DNA of 64,000 nucleotides from Aurelia coerulea. Taxonomy: Eukaryota > Cnidaria > Scyphozoa > Semaeostomeae > Ulmaridae. Of this stretch, positions 49,601-51,398 are shown one piece after another. Under the pieces are notes generated by a model. That model saw nothing but the letters and a program-made list of their open reading frames with translations. It ran no database searches and was not told the DNA's origin. Positions within the stretch are counted from its first letter, which is position 1, and every line of letters begins with the position of its first letter. Made by a program: the position numbers and the translations under genes. The stretch lies in assembly GCA_039566865.1 (NCBI GenBank), contig CM076948.1, positions 20,843,001-20,907,000 on the forward strand. The letters are read 5' to 3'.

Positions 49601-51398
49601 TAAATCAATGATAGCATTGATAAAATTCTTACAATATTCGATCTTGTGTTATTCTGTTTTCCAGAATTCACCCCCAGTCACCCATAGGAAAGTTTCTTAA
49701 TTTTTCATTAATTACAGTTCCCAATTTCGATGTGCTTCAGGAATTTGCTTAGGCCAAAAGGCCAAAGCTCTGGTTTGCAAGTGGACGCAAATTTGAGCTT
49801 TAAAGATTGATATTTCTGCTCTCAAAGCACCAATACCAGCAAACGAGGTATCTATGTTCAAGTTAACTATCGAGGAACATTTTGAGAGTGACTAGCCATT
49901 GATTAAAGCTACATTCACATCGCTGGAGTCAACCAAATCTGTATACTTGGGTTTTGGGACACCCAGTATGTTCTTACCAACATAACAGCAATTGTTCATA
50001 TTCACAGTGTATCCGCCAAGATGTGAAGTGATATTCTTGCCAAGCACTGGAACAGCACTGATATCTATCGTTGTGTTTATGACAAGGTTCATGCTCGAAT
50101 TGATCACCAGTGGGCGAATTCCACGTACAGTTACATTGTTTCCATGAGCAAACAAACCAGAATGTATGGTGTGTAATGTAAAGTTTGATGTTTCATAACT
50201 CCATGTATAATTATTTCGGTCAGTGAAATATCCTGTCGATAGGGAGCCTTGAACATCGGTAGCTAGATTTGTGGCTTTTATCATGTGTAAATCAGTGTTG
50301 ATCACGACTGTGCCAGGGTATACTAAAAAAAGCAATACAGTTTATGCTCACTGTCTCAACTGCCTGTCATCTCCAGCGTTCGTTATAATATCCAATGAAT
50401 AGACATTTACAGAAAAGATGACGTCCAGGGGCTTTTGACCAACATGCAGTTCGCTCTATAATGGAATCGACAGTGATTCTACAGAAGTTCATTCAACAGG
50501 CGCAATGCATCTTTTGCAAATGTCCCCCGGCGCCATCTTTTCAGTAATCGTCTGCTGTCATTATCTGAAACATTCAACTTCTCAACAAAATTTTAATTTC
50601 GCTTAGAGTTCGAGCCAAGAAGGATGTCAACTGTAAAGAAAAATTCGATAAATTCCTTACATTCGCTATCTCGACTGCCCGTGATGTTCAAGACCCGATA
50701 TTTCGAAGGAATTTTAATTTCCTGTCGTAAGCGTTTCTCATGAATATTGCCTGTCATCTCCAACATGTCTCCAAAATTTTGACTTCTCGAAAAGATGTCA
50801 ACAATACCTTCACCCCCCACCCCCTGAGCGCCCGAGATAACAGATGTTCTGTAAAAGTGAAATACTCCAAAATGTTAGGTTTTAGTCCAGCGGACGCTTT
50901 CCTAAATATTCGGAAGATGAAGCCATAGTTTCAGTTGAATAGCATTGCTTAACTGTATTGTTTTCCAACAATTGGGACGTCCCAGCAACCACCTCGCCCC
51001 AAGTGTTCCATACTTTTCTAGCCATACAGATTGTATCAGGCATCAAACCATTGTCAAACACTTGGAAGATCTTAAAGAATACATTGTAAATATTCCAGTT
51101 AAGCTTCGTAAAAAGGATTTTTCTCTTCATGATAAAAGAAATATTATTGTTTCAAATCTTTTTGAAACCAAGTTCTTCCGCTAAAATTGACATCATTAGT
51201 AAATGACGTGCATTGACCAGTCCTGGAAAAAAAGCATGCTCGATCACGTTCACACGAGCTTGATTACTCAAAAATGTATCGTGGGCACTCCTTTAGGATT
51301 TCATTTAGCTTACAATGAACTGTCATTAAATACCAATGAAAATCTAAGAATTTGGACTCACCTCCATTGACCAAAAATAATGTCAAAGTCAACACAAT
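1515..51398 (-). CDS. Multi-exon gene for a two-module Gly-rich, mucin-tailed extracellular protein (partial)
   Basis: Fifteen exons on the minus strand join in one open frame of about 848 codons: 51398-51362, 50322-49978, 48005-47865, 45886-45809, 45455-45349, 43775-43574, 39248-38916, 36675-36571, 34919-34851, 32812-32724, 14408-14237, 7824-7744, 3513-3190, 2564-2241 and 1652-1515. Every junction has an AG acceptor and a GT donor, and every phase matches its neighbour. Exons 2-6 and 7-11 form two homologous modules. Each begins with a 110-115 residue non-Gly exon, followed by short GGG-containing exons and a closing exon with an EANG motif. After these comes a Ser/Thr-rich region. The hydrophobic second exon suggests a signal peptide, so export is inferred. 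I do not recognise the family. The repeated Gly-rich beta-strand pattern could form a beta-helix, which is a guess. The first ATG exon and the stop were not located, and the gene may continue past the left edge. Confidence 0.8.
1653..2158 (-). other. Intron, nothing recognised
   Basis: AT-rich intron sequence between two Ser/Thr-rich exons of the minus-strand gene. No repeat or ORF stands out. Confidence 0.5.
2241..2564 (-). CDS. Mucin-like exon, copy 2 of a tandem pair
   Basis: A 324-bp exon identical in length and phase to 3190-3513. It differs at scattered residues, such as SSARFL against SSTGFL and PSEVVNS against PSEVINS. Because both copies are symmetric (1-1), both can be included without a frameshift, or either can be skipped. 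Confidence 0.72.
3190..3513 (-). CDS. Mucin-like exon, copy 1 of a tandem pair
   Basis: A 324-bp exon (108 codons), phase 1 to phase 1, with acceptor ACCAACAG and donor GTAAAG. It is rich in Ser, Thr and Ala ([31 protein letters not shown]) and is probably O-glycosylated if secreted. The same exon recurs at 2241-2564 with the same length and a 949-bp offset. Confidence 0.72.
3861..4235 (+). mobile_element. Truncated foldback element (family A)
   Basis: Starts GGGTGTCGCAAAAAATTGTG after TA and matches the left arm and centre of the complete palindrome at 42916-43509, including AACGGCAAAAGATTCT and the AAACCAGCGGTC motif. Similarity stops near 4235, inside the right arm, so the right end is missing. 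Confidence 0.75.
4236..5129. other. Intron with one possible isolated exon
   Basis: Between a truncated foldback and a complete one. The only coding-like piece is minus-strand 5105-4851: 85 codons, acceptor CAAAACAG, donor AAAAG|GTACGT, phase 2 to phase 2. It reads [20 protein letters not shown] and onward. Its phase does not match the surrounding gene (phases 0/1), so it is not included in that model. The remainder shows nothing recognisable. Confidence 0.3.
5130..5637. mobile_element. Foldback element, about 508 bp
   Basis: Inverted arms begin CATAGGGCTCAAATCTTT on the left and end with the complementary AAAGATTTGAGCCCTATG on the right. Arms of more than 100 bp can be followed with mismatches. 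No ORF and no clear target duplication were found. It looks like a non-autonomous DNA element (MITE-like). Confidence 0.7.
5944..6468. mobile_element. Foldback element with GTT microsatellite in centre
   Basis: Arms contain TGATTTGCAGATATCACT on the left and its complement AGTGATATCTGCAAATCA on the right, plus TCATTACTCTTATAAA and its complement. A (GTT)n run lies near 6128-6150 in the unpaired centre. A short insertion is present in the left arm only. Confidence 0.7.
6480..6955 (+). mobile_element. 3' end of a non-LTR retrotransposon, decayed
   Basis: Reading across frames gives a damaged tail that ends [11 protein letters not shown]. The same tail type is seen at 54313-54534 (YRGAKLWNNL), the C-terminal region of jockey/CR1-like reverse transcriptase ORFs. 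A 3' UTR follows, containing GTGGCCACGGTGCCTAAAGG. No start, endonuclease or RT core remains. Confidence 0.55.
6959..7379. mobile_element. Foldback element, about 421 bp
   Basis: Near-complete palindrome. Left-arm phrases ATGATTCATGATAAAATACA, CCTTGTGAAATTACGTATTC and AGTGACGTCATATCGC reappear complemented on the right. It directly follows the retrotransposon 3' UTR. Short ORFs within it are by-products of the arms. Confidence 0.75.
7744..7824 (-). CDS. Exon of Ser/Thr-rich linker
   Basis: An 81-bp exon (27 codons), phase 1 to phase 1, with acceptor AATCCTTAG and donor GTAAGT. It encodes a Ser/Thr/Pro-rich piece ([18 protein letters not shown]). It is supported by splice signals and by phase fit with exons on both sides, not by homology. 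Confidence 0.6.
7825..9354. other. Intron with C-rich AATAAGCC-type repeat
   Basis: Intron upstream of the 81-bp exon. At 8305-8530 it has repeated AATAAGCC(C)n phrases and a run of about 17 C near 8497, similar in style to the element at 33627-33984. No gene seen elsewhere in the stretch. Confidence 0.45.
9355..9749. mobile_element. Foldback element, about 395 bp
   Basis: The left end GGCGGTAGGAAACGCTGA is mirrored at the right end as TCAGCGTTTCCTACCGCC. Inner arm phrases such as AAAATGGCGCCTT and CTCGATGTATCAACC are also mirrored. The centre is a short loop near 9540. No coding capacity. Confidence 0.75.
9750..10989. other. Intron, nothing recognised
   Basis: AT-rich. A short phrase ATCGGCC recurs near 9760, 9945 and 9975. 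No exon, RNA gene or mobile element could be supported. Confidence 0.4.
10990..11745. mobile_element. Foldback element family C with shared CCGGGTGTCCC ends
   Basis: A 756-bp palindrome flanked by TA on both sides. The left end is CCGGGTGTCCCAAAAAAAA and the right end is the complement with small changes (TTTTGGGACACCTAG). Arms can be paired over about 190 bp at roughly 80% by eye, joining ACGCAACAGATT to its complement. No ORF. The ends match families A, B, D and E but the arms do not. Confidence 0.8.
11746..12239. other. Intron, nothing recognised
   Basis: No exon or element recognised between the foldback element and the retrotransposon 3' UTR. Confidence 0.4.
12240..13480 (-). mobile_element. 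Non-LTR retrotransposon 3' end, interrupted by a foldback
   Basis: Minus-strand sequence from about 13480 to 13092 encodes the C-terminal tail of a jockey/CR1-like ORF. It reads [19 protein letters not shown], then [15 protein letters not shown], and ends GRFD-stop; this Cys/His tail is typical of such ORFs. The 3' UTR follows, is broken at 12386-12971 by a foldback with TA flanks, and resumes at 12385. It contains the CCACGTGG/CCCCGTGG hairpin and a (TAGAG)n-like tail. Endonuclease and RT are absent (5'-truncated). Confidence 0.65.
12386..12971. mobile_element. Foldback element with CCGGGTGAGT ends
   Basis: A 586-bp palindrome with TA on both sides. The ends are CCGGGTGAGTAAAAAAAAAA and its near-complement TTTTTTTGACTCACCCGG. 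Arms run nearly to the centre (around 12670) with few mismatches, which suggests a recent insertion. It sits inside a retrotransposon 3' UTR. Only the first seven bases are shared with the CCGGGTGTCCC group. Confidence 0.85.
13640..13937. other. Unassigned stretch with a 95-codon minus ORF
   Basis: An open frame on the minus strand (about 13937-13650) has a Thr/Ala/Pro-rich start and a Trp/Lys-rich end, but matches nothing I recognise and lacks clear splice support. It lies between two retrotransposon pieces, so it may be mobile-element debris. Confidence 0.25.
13940..14115 (+). mobile_element. Retrotransposon 3' UTR fragment with conserved hairpin
   Basis: Contains CCATGGGGCAGTCGTAATAT then CTTGCTCCCTGTGG, the same hairpin seen in three other 3' UTR pieces of this window. 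No coding sequence upstream is clearly linked to it. Confidence 0.45.
14237..14408 (-). CDS. Module 2 exon v
   Basis: A 172-bp exon, phase 0 to phase 1, with acceptor TTCTTCAG and donor GTAAGG. It encodes [20 protein letters not shown], a basic Gly/Arg/Asn-rich stretch, and NGKKGIIIG. Beyond the donor the reading frame stays open for about 30 codons, so exon-end choice rests on the donor consensus and on the module 1 match. Confidence 0.82.
14669..14900. repeat. Perfect tandem duplication, 2 x 116 bp
   Basis: Positions 14669-14784 and 14785-14900 are identical base for base as far as I can read. The unit contains GATGCCGTACGGTAATAAAC. It lies in the large intron just upstream of module 2 exon v. 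The rest of 14409-15278 shows no gene. Confidence 0.9.
15560..15645. repeat. Microsatellite, ATTGTT/ATTGCC repeats
   Basis: About a dozen imperfect six-base units of the type ATTGTT and ATTGCC in a row. Confidence 0.8.
15790..16910 (-). pseudogene. Decayed CR1/jockey-like reverse transcriptase
   Basis: Minus-strand reading from 16910 gives the RT N-terminal side ([18 protein letters not shown], then [16 protein letters not shown]). After an insertion it gives [29 protein letters not shown] and NYADDN (the YxDD-type catalytic box), then NPEKFQ. Stops and frameshifts break it in several places, and a simple-repeat insertion lies at about 16283-16409. It is a dead fragment of a non-LTR element without endonuclease or 3' tail. 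Confidence 0.75.
16283..16409. repeat. (AGATT)n microsatellite and 27-bp repeat
   Basis: AGATT repeats run to about 16341. The segment ends with a 27-bp sequence (starting AGACAAAAATAGAGAGTATC) that occurs identically at 15279-15305. Confidence 0.75.
17200..18760 (-). pseudogene. Non-LTR retrotransposon RT with Cys-rich tail, decayed
   Basis: The longest open frame is 18458-17442 (338 codons). Near its start it has [11 protein letters not shown] (RT catalytic YVDD), then a thumb-like part [11 protein letters not shown], and [16 protein letters not shown] frameshift near 17440 separates the expected C-terminal Cys/His tail, which continues to about 17210 with [20 protein letters not shown] then VCPQF. 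Upstream of 18458 the frame is broken, and endonuclease and RT palm N-terminus are lost. This is a different subfamily from the neighbouring GVPQGS-type fragments. Confidence 0.75.
18820..18955 (+). repeat. Coding-like repeat, partial copy (see 25640-26690)
   Basis: About 136 bp matches 26550-26686 in opposite orientation. The conserved reading frame in both is NAGM-PRRGN, QVD-VNFGVL and KIVGI-AM-GAFSL, so similarity at protein level survives. It is not a family I recognise. Confidence 0.6.
19025..20065 (+). pseudogene. Decayed CR1-like reverse transcriptase
   Basis: Plus-strand fragments read [16 protein letters not shown], a stop, then [29 protein letters not shown] (catalytic YADD), a stop, and [18 protein letters not shown]. 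After a frameshift follow [20 protein letters not shown] and a tail with [13 protein letters not shown]. Several stops make it non-functional. It ends close to the 5' boundary of the Gypsy element. Confidence 0.75.
20200..20862 (+). CDS. Gypsy gag (N-terminal part)
   Basis: A 220-codon frame starting ATGGAAACAAAAG. It is an alpha-helical capsid-type protein with the retrotransposon gag pattern: an [12 protein letters not shown] region, [27 protein letters not shown] and DYFVNGL. Gag forms the particle that packages the element RNA. The frame ends early at 20860-20862 because of the insertion that follows. Confidence 0.85.
   Translation: METKVQSFDGSGNVKIFIEKISLRSALKGFEGEKAAQNLASRLEGRAFDVYLRLSPTDKKDPDKIKEELMKEFELGNQDREIAIQELASRKRQQDESPQTFAFKIQELVKLAYPTFNDETRQTIAKDYFVNGLHQKMQVALKSLSKFSTASLNDLAKETTRLQIAGIQSLASSQQGHCMSVNTDTEGFVDSIADKVLEKMKGMSVGASGGSEASQVVKTC
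20863..21050 (+). other. Insertion interrupting gag
   Basis: Sequence unlike gag, with TTTTTCGGTCAAATTTCATG, an A/T run near 20985-20997 and a C-rich run (about 13 C) near 21037. Gag-like frame resumes right after it. Probably a short repeat insertion; no target duplication was identified. Confidence 0.5.
21055..21196 (+). CDS. Gypsy nucleocapsid, two CCHC zinc knuckles
   Basis: Reads [20 protein letters not shown] and onward. The first knuckle is CRSC-x4-H-x4-C and the second CQAC-x4-H-x5-C. These bind RNA in Gag. The frame ends at a TGA (21194-21196) followed by CTAG, and the pol frame continues in the same phase with no shift. Confidence 0.8.
21197..24031 (+). CDS. Gypsy pol: protease, RT, RNase H, integrase N-terminal half
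   Basis: Open from the gag stop in the same frame. Aspartic protease LLDTGAS lies near 21296. RT begins around 22060 with catalytic YMDDIVVFS near 22535. RNase H has EVDASN near 22976 and [11 protein letters not shown] then SDHNPL. The integrase zinc finger is H-x3-H...CETCQRTKC near 23608-23730, and the core starts with LDIAYLP (first D) and reaches SDL (second D). The frame is lost near 23985, where the usual SDQGSN-type motif is shortened to SD, implying a deletion of about 7 bases. It then ends at a stop at 24029-24031. Confidence 0.88.
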   Translation, partial: LGQNKSIQQQLHADNFSAVLNVKFENNSINALLDTGASCSLMDMGTFESLGLKSEIIPFTNQLVDASGNNMSIIGSTRVNISIRGHILSQEIKILNSKTYRNVILGRDFLSKFESVAFDFTKHRVKLGNNWHYCVKISKSCNVALINDIELPARTESVVAVKCNQSLALLTADFEPFLVTHGVYATRCRIIPNIKGVFQITLLNVNNTSCMINSEKKIGSLIAVEETVASVDTLDSDLSVNLDQNIVYGENLSVNEKEKISTLISQYSDIFAQNPKKPKVVTNMHHHIVTNDALPIKRKPYRLPHAWNSEIDKQIQEMLQNDIIRPSSSPWNSPIILVKKKDGSMRFVCDFRGLNDVSKKDSYPLPHIRDVIDRMHGTQFWTTLDAASAYWSMPLNESDKEKTAFSVPRGKYEFNVTPFGLCNAGASYQRMIDMSLSGLDSDRILAYMDDIVVFSKTFEDHVVSIEQLFARLRESGISLKLSKCIFASDKVDFLGFELSRTGIKPQTRLTESIESYKRPTTKKELRGFLGLAGFYRAFIPNFADISAPLNGLTNDNVPFIWTDMCEEAFVQLKMKLTSEPILKFPDLNQPFVVEVDASNYAVGGILSQKGSDEQLHPVAYFSTALQKAQKNWSATNKEAFALVLAVRHWNVYLAGSTFVLNSDHNPLTHLRDQQDPRGKVGRWISELEEYDYTIKYIRGAENVKADALSRNKNASQNQPHSQFEEKVYALFAENASFLTQLKEEQQKDATISSSLKEISANNKILQGRLRRVQKQLRVEEGLLTKSGRPVIPPSLRKIIVKEYHNIAHFGIDKIYSLLKDRFYWPNMYAYVQSFISSCETCQRTKCDTAPPKAPMVEMFIPSAPMQFISLDIAYLPRDNSGYQYILLIGDIFSKFISAVPLKDQTAPIIVDALLKNWIFIHGTPFYILSDLMLMEILCKKSVPH
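24007..24771 (+). CDS. Gypsy integrase C-terminal half (frameshifted)
   Basis: Continues the integrase core after the frameshift with [20 protein letters not shown], which carries the catalytic Glu. A GPF/Y-like module follows ([12 protein letters not shown]) with HHDRLLPF near the end. The frame differs from the upstream pol ORF, so no full integrase can be made from this copy. Confidence 0.85.
   Translation: MQEICTTLGIEKRRSSAYHSQGNGFAERNIRSVKDMLRAVLLHRQLQQSKWRSILGSLVFALNTTISKATKCVPYEVVFERPAVLPQDIIFGTTPDEFEHTSASDHLHAVSSSLNDVFEQVMSSLALSKKTMQRHYNKNIRFNDYKEGQKVWLKNKHYKSGENRKLAPRRNGPWFVLRKLPNGVNFRIENSRKEQKVVHHDRLLPFIERDAELMSDEEPNQKCRIGYPLFRCSALVPLCLCARITVLSRYLVIL
24777..25640. other. Intron, nothing recognised
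   Basis: AT-rich sequence after the Gypsy element. If a 3' LTR survives it should begin near 24767, but no matching 5' LTR was found. No gene seen. Confidence 0.4.
25640..26690 (-). pseudogene. Unrecognised decayed coding repeat
   Basis: On the minus strand, three blocks read in shifting frames: 26686-26540 ([25 protein letters not shown]), 26378-26106 (90 codons, [40 protein letters not shown]) and 25977-25687 (96 codons, [40 protein letters not shown]). Stops and shifts between them show decay. The first block also exists at 18820-18955, so the sequence is mobile or duplicated. The second and third blocks look like folded protein, but I cannot name the family. Confidence 0.45.
26740..26840 (+). 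mobile_element. Retrotransposon 3' UTR with hairpin and (TAGAG)n tail
   Basis: TCACGTGGGTAGACATAG and CTCCCCGTGG form a hairpin. They are followed by GTCTTGTCCTTGTAGTAG and a short run of AGAGT units. This matches the minus-strand 3' UTR at 12300-12385. Confidence 0.6.
26840..27355 (+). pseudogene. Non-LTR RT C-terminal tail with (ATA)n end
   Basis: Reads [20 protein letters not shown], a stop, then [17 protein letters not shown] and [17 protein letters not shown], ending at a stop near 27335 followed by eight or so ATA repeats. This is the conserved C-terminal segment of CR1-like ORF2 proteins, 5'-truncated and with an internal stop. Confidence 0.7.
27357..27866 (-). pseudogene. CR1-like RT, C-terminal part of a split element
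   Basis: Minus-strand reading gives [57 protein letters not shown] and [17 protein letters not shown], ending CNCNICK-stop at 27457. A 3' UTR with TTTAAAGTTGG follows to about 27357. The coding frame is cut at 27866 by a DNA transposon and continues on the other side from 29403. Confidence 0.8.
27867..29402. mobile_element. DNA transposon with long TIRs and 8-bp TSD, non-autonomous
   Basis: A 1536-bp element. TIRs of about 68 bp begin TAGCCTGCGTGCAGCCTCAA and are nearly identical. The 8-bp flanks are CCTATTGG (27859-27866) and CCTGTTGG (29403-29410), one mismatch. Removing it restores continuity of the retrotransposon frame on both sides. No transposase ORF is visible. An 8-bp duplication is typical of the hAT and P superfamilies, so either is possible; the family name is inference. 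Confidence 0.85.
28915..29325. mobile_element. Nested MITE with perfect 8-bp TSD
   Basis: A 411-bp element inside the previous one, flanked by CAGCGTAG on both sides (28907-28914 and 29326-29333). TIRs start TAGCCTGCG and contain GGTATAGTCTGCGCAAC. The outer TIR bases are shared with the element it sits in. A third copy lies at 53603-54016. Confidence 0.88.
29403..29960 (-). pseudogene. CR1-like RT core, N-terminal part of the split element
   Basis: Minus-strand reading from 29960 gives [35 protein letters not shown] (catalytic FADD) and [33 protein letters not shown] and [15 protein letters not shown] follow, up to the insertion point at 29410. The frame is open over at least 137 codons. 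The RT palm N-terminus and endonuclease are missing upstream. Confidence 0.8.
29961..31177. other. Intron with retrotransposon 3' UTR debris
   Basis: Around 30080-30155, ATTAAGTAAATATGTATTGT and ATTTTTAGCAGAATGTATAA match the 3' end seen at 12245-12300, so a retrotransposon tail lies here on the plus strand. Otherwise only short ORFs, none with recognisable motifs. Confidence 0.4.
31178..31597. mobile_element. Foldback element, about 420 bp
   Basis: The left arm AATAGACCATTT with GAGAGCGCGGCCCATTCTGA and CAGCCTTGGCAACA is mirrored on the right. The arms are about 75 bp with several mismatches. The inner 260 bp is unpaired. Confidence 0.7.
31598..32058. other. Intron, nothing recognised
   Basis: No gene or repeat could be supported. 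Confidence 0.4.
32059..32649. mobile_element. Foldback element family B, copy 1
   Basis: A 591-bp palindrome with TA flanks. The left end is a degenerate CCGGATGTCACAAGAAATT and the right end is TTTTTTGGGACACCATG. Arms carry CAGATTTGGTTGGCTCCAGC and AACCAGAGCTTTAGC, mirrored on the other side. It is the same family as 49356-49966. Confidence 0.78.
32724..32812 (-). CDS. Module 2 exon iv
   Basis: An 89-bp exon, phase 1 to phase 0, with acceptor ATTTTACAG and donor GTGAGTG. It encodes [20 protein letters not shown] followed by [10 protein letters not shown]. The 18-kb intron that follows it holds most of the retrotransposons in the window. Confidence 0.82.
32813..33626. other. Intron of module 2, nothing recognised
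   Basis: AT-rich intron between exon iv and a small C-rich element. No coding or repeat signal. Confidence 0.4.
33627..33984. mobile_element. Small C-rich MITE-like element
   Basis: Inverted ends TACCGTAAATGCTC and GAGCTTTTACAGTA bound a 358-bp stretch with several AATAAGCCCCCC phrases and long C runs. Similar C-rich phrases occur at 8305-8530. Confidence 0.6.
34211..34530 (+). mobile_element. tRNA-derived SINE, copy B, with expanded TTCAMC tail
   Basis: Same SINE as 649-838: box A-like GTGGCACAGTGGCGTAAT, box B-like GGGTTCGATTCG, body GCGCTTGGCGCTAAAA to about 34380. The tail is a hexanucleotide-type array of CTTCAC, CTTCAA and CGTCAC units to about 34525. Long Lys/Leu/Val or Ser/Pro ORFs here are products of the repeat. 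Confidence 0.8.
34851..34919 (-). CDS. Module 2 exon iii
   Basis: A 69-bp exon (23 codons), phase 1 to phase 1, with acceptor TTTGTAG and donor GTAAGT. It encodes [20 protein letters not shown] followed by IFV, the direct counterpart of module 1 exon iii. Confidence 0.8.
34920..35263. other. Intron, nothing recognised
   Basis: Intron between module 2 exons ii and iii. No feature seen before the composite repeat starts. Confidence 0.4.
35264..35922 (+). repeat. Dispersed repeat, copy 1 (second copy inverted at 53260-54690)
   Basis: Phrases such as AATTCGTCAAGCAAACTGAG, CTGGACTGCGACGATGGCGT, GCACTTGAGGCGCCGTTCTT and ATTTAGTGATATAGAAG recur complemented at 53260-54690. This copy lacks the MITE found in the other copy and shows the empty site GTTCTGTC at 35484-35491. 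A poly-C run lies at 35508-35517. No coding capacity is recognised. Confidence 0.75.
36161..36505 (-). mobile_element. tRNA-derived SINE with (TCAAG)n tail
   Basis: On the minus strand the head reads GGGATGACTCAGCTGTAGCA, followed by box B GGTTCGATTCTCC (36436-36448), a body of about 200 bp and a tail of about 11-12 TCAAG pentamers (36161-36220). The head resembles a tRNA but no acceptor stem closes it. This is a different SINE from the one at 649 and 34211. Confidence 0.78.
36571..36675 (-). CDS. Module 2 exon ii
   Basis: A 105-bp exon (35 codons), phase 1 to phase 1, with acceptor CTCGTAG and donor ACC|GTAAGA. It opens with [12 protein letters not shown] and closes with [13 protein letters not shown]. 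It has fewer glycines than its module 1 counterpart but the same end motif. Confidence 0.8.
36676..38915. other. Intron, nothing recognised
   Basis: Large intron between module 2 exons i and ii. A phrase TTTTAGCATCGGTGTTTTCG occurs twice (near 37077 and 37762). Around 38565-38640 there are a few degenerate CCCTAAC-type units. No gene. Confidence 0.45.
38916..39248 (-). CDS. Module 2 exon i
   Basis: A 333-bp exon (111 codons), phase 1 to phase 1, with acceptor GATTACAG and donor GTCAGT. It encodes a segment with two cysteines near ETCRIENNS and [10 protein letters not shown] and a strand-like pattern [20 protein letters not shown]. That pattern lines up with module 1 exon i. The last residues before the donor are NLNDHYAG. 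Confidence 0.83.
39249..40883. other. Intron with one end of a family E CCGGGTGTC element
   Basis: The right part ends AAAACGGGGTACTTTTTTGA then GACACCCGG followed by TA (40883-40885), the same outer end as the foldback families. A matching left end was not found. A short AT-rich near-repeat (ATCCAATTTGATATGTTAT) occurs near 39795. No gene. Confidence 0.45.
40886..41537. other. Intron, nothing recognised
   Basis: No exon or element recognised. Confidence 0.4.
41538..42684. mobile_element. Foldback element of about 1.15 kb, interrupted
   Basis: Arms from AGGCATTGGGTCATGATAAA (left) are mirrored at the right end (TTTATCATGATTCGATGCCT). Inner phrases ATCAGTTTCATCTCACA and CAATCAGATGCAGC are mirrored as well. 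The centre holds unrelated sequence, including a minus-strand retrotransposon 3' UTR hairpin at 42154-42187. Confidence 0.65.
42110..42260 (-). mobile_element. Retrotransposon 3' UTR fragment with CCATGGGG hairpin
   Basis: Minus-strand CCATGGGG and CCCCATGG pair fully (42180-42187 with 42154-42161), followed by TATCGTCTCCGTAGTG. Same 3' UTR type as at 12344, 14013 and 26775. Coding sequence upstream is not clear. Confidence 0.45.
42916..43509. mobile_element. Foldback element family A, complete copy
   Basis: A 594-bp palindrome with TA on both sides. The right end GGGACACCCTG and left GGGTGTCCCAAAAAAATTGT belong to the shared end type. Arms contain AACGGCAAAAGATTC and ACCAGCGGTCGGCCATTTTG, mirrored. 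It has only a short loop, no ORF. Confidence 0.82.
43574..43775 (-). CDS. Module 1 exon v, closing exon
   Basis: A 202-bp exon, phase 0 to phase 1, with acceptor TTTTTAG and donor GTAAGT. It begins [16 protein letters not shown], carries a GGGGG run after a Cys, and ends [11 protein letters not shown]. The matching module 2 exon begins [11 protein letters not shown] and ends NGKKGIIIG. Confidence 0.84.
43776..45348. other. Intron with a small GGCCCGGTTGCTCAAA element
   Basis: At about 44808-44926 there are inverted ends CCCGGTTGCTCAAAAC and GTTTTGAACAACCTGG around about 85 bp, a small MITE-like element. A C run of about 13 lies near 44511. No exon seen otherwise. Confidence 0.5.
45349..45455 (-). 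CDS. Module 1 exon iv
   Basis: A 107-bp exon, phase 1 to phase 0, with acceptor GAATGTAG and donor AAG|GTGTCA. It encodes [13 protein letters not shown], then a Cys and [14 protein letters not shown]. Module 2 exon iv has the same layout (NITANAY, Cys, [13 protein letters not shown]) and the same phase switch to 0. Confidence 0.83.
45809..45886 (-). CDS. Module 1 exon iii
   Basis: A 78-bp exon (26 codons), phase 1 to phase 1, with acceptor TTCTTTCAG and donor GTAATG. It contains [17 protein letters not shown], which aligns with [18 protein letters not shown] of the equivalent module 2 exon. Confidence 0.82.
45887..47864. other. Intron with AAATCTC-rich low-complexity stretch
   Basis: From about 46790 to 47050 the sequence is a degenerate array of units like AAAATCCTAGA, AAATCTCGA and AAATCTCAA. 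A small G run occurs at 47610. Nothing else recognised. Confidence 0.5.
47865..48005 (-). CDS. Module 1 exon ii, Gly-rich
   Basis: A 141-bp exon (47 codons), phase 1 to phase 1, with acceptor TTTCAG and donor GTAAAT. It encodes a strongly glycine-rich segment ([20 protein letters not shown]) and ends in [17 protein letters not shown]. The ending matches the [15 protein letters not shown] ending of module 2 exon ii. Confidence 0.85.
48180..48583. mobile_element. Foldback element family D
   Basis: A 404-bp element with TA flanks, ends CCGGGTGTCCCAAAAAAGTA and TACTTTTTTGGGACACACGG. Arms are weakly paired further in. The flanks on both sides carry GATACCTAG(G/A)TTCAGTGTAG, a short direct repeat older than or created with the insertion. 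Confidence 0.72.
48584..49355. other. Intron, nothing recognised
   Basis: No exon or repeat recognised. Confidence 0.4.
49356..49966. mobile_element. Foldback element family B, copy 2
   Basis: A 611-bp palindrome ending 11 bases from the exon at 49978. The left end is CCGGGTGTCCCAAAAAAATT and the right end is TTTTGGGACACCCAG followed by TA. Arms share GGATTTGGTTGACTC, TAGTTAACTTGAACAT and CAGAGCTTTAG. It nearly abuts the splice donor of module 1 exon i. Confidence 0.82.
49978..50322 (-). CDS. Module 1 exon i
   Basis: A 345-bp exon, phase 1 to phase 1, starting after TTTTTTTAG and ending at GTAAGA. It encodes about 115 residues with several N-glycosylation sequons (for example NFT, NVT, NSS, NTT, NIT) and a pattern like [19 protein letters not shown]. 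The pattern aligns with module 2 exon i (38916-39248). A paired cysteine (NNCC) lies just before the donor. Confidence 0.82.
50323..51361. other. First mapped intron, nothing firm
   Basis: Short overlapping ORFs on both strands, none recognised. Phrases GTCATCTCCA and AATTTTAATTTC recur, hinting at local repeat history. Confidence 0.35.
51362..51398 (-). CDS. Exon coding hydrophobic leader
   Basis: A 37-bp exon with acceptor TTTTTTAG and donor GTGAGT. It reads [12 protein letters not shown] plus one leftover G, so it runs from phase 0 to phase 1. The leucine-rich stretch looks like the core of a signal peptide. The G completes a GTA codon at the next exon, which fits the frame exactly. The upstream exon with the start Met was not identified. 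Confidence 0.65.

Noticed and set aside
50593..51184. ORFs of 75-82 codons in the first mapped intron
   Set aside because: Overlap each other on opposite strands and do not fit the phases of the host gene.
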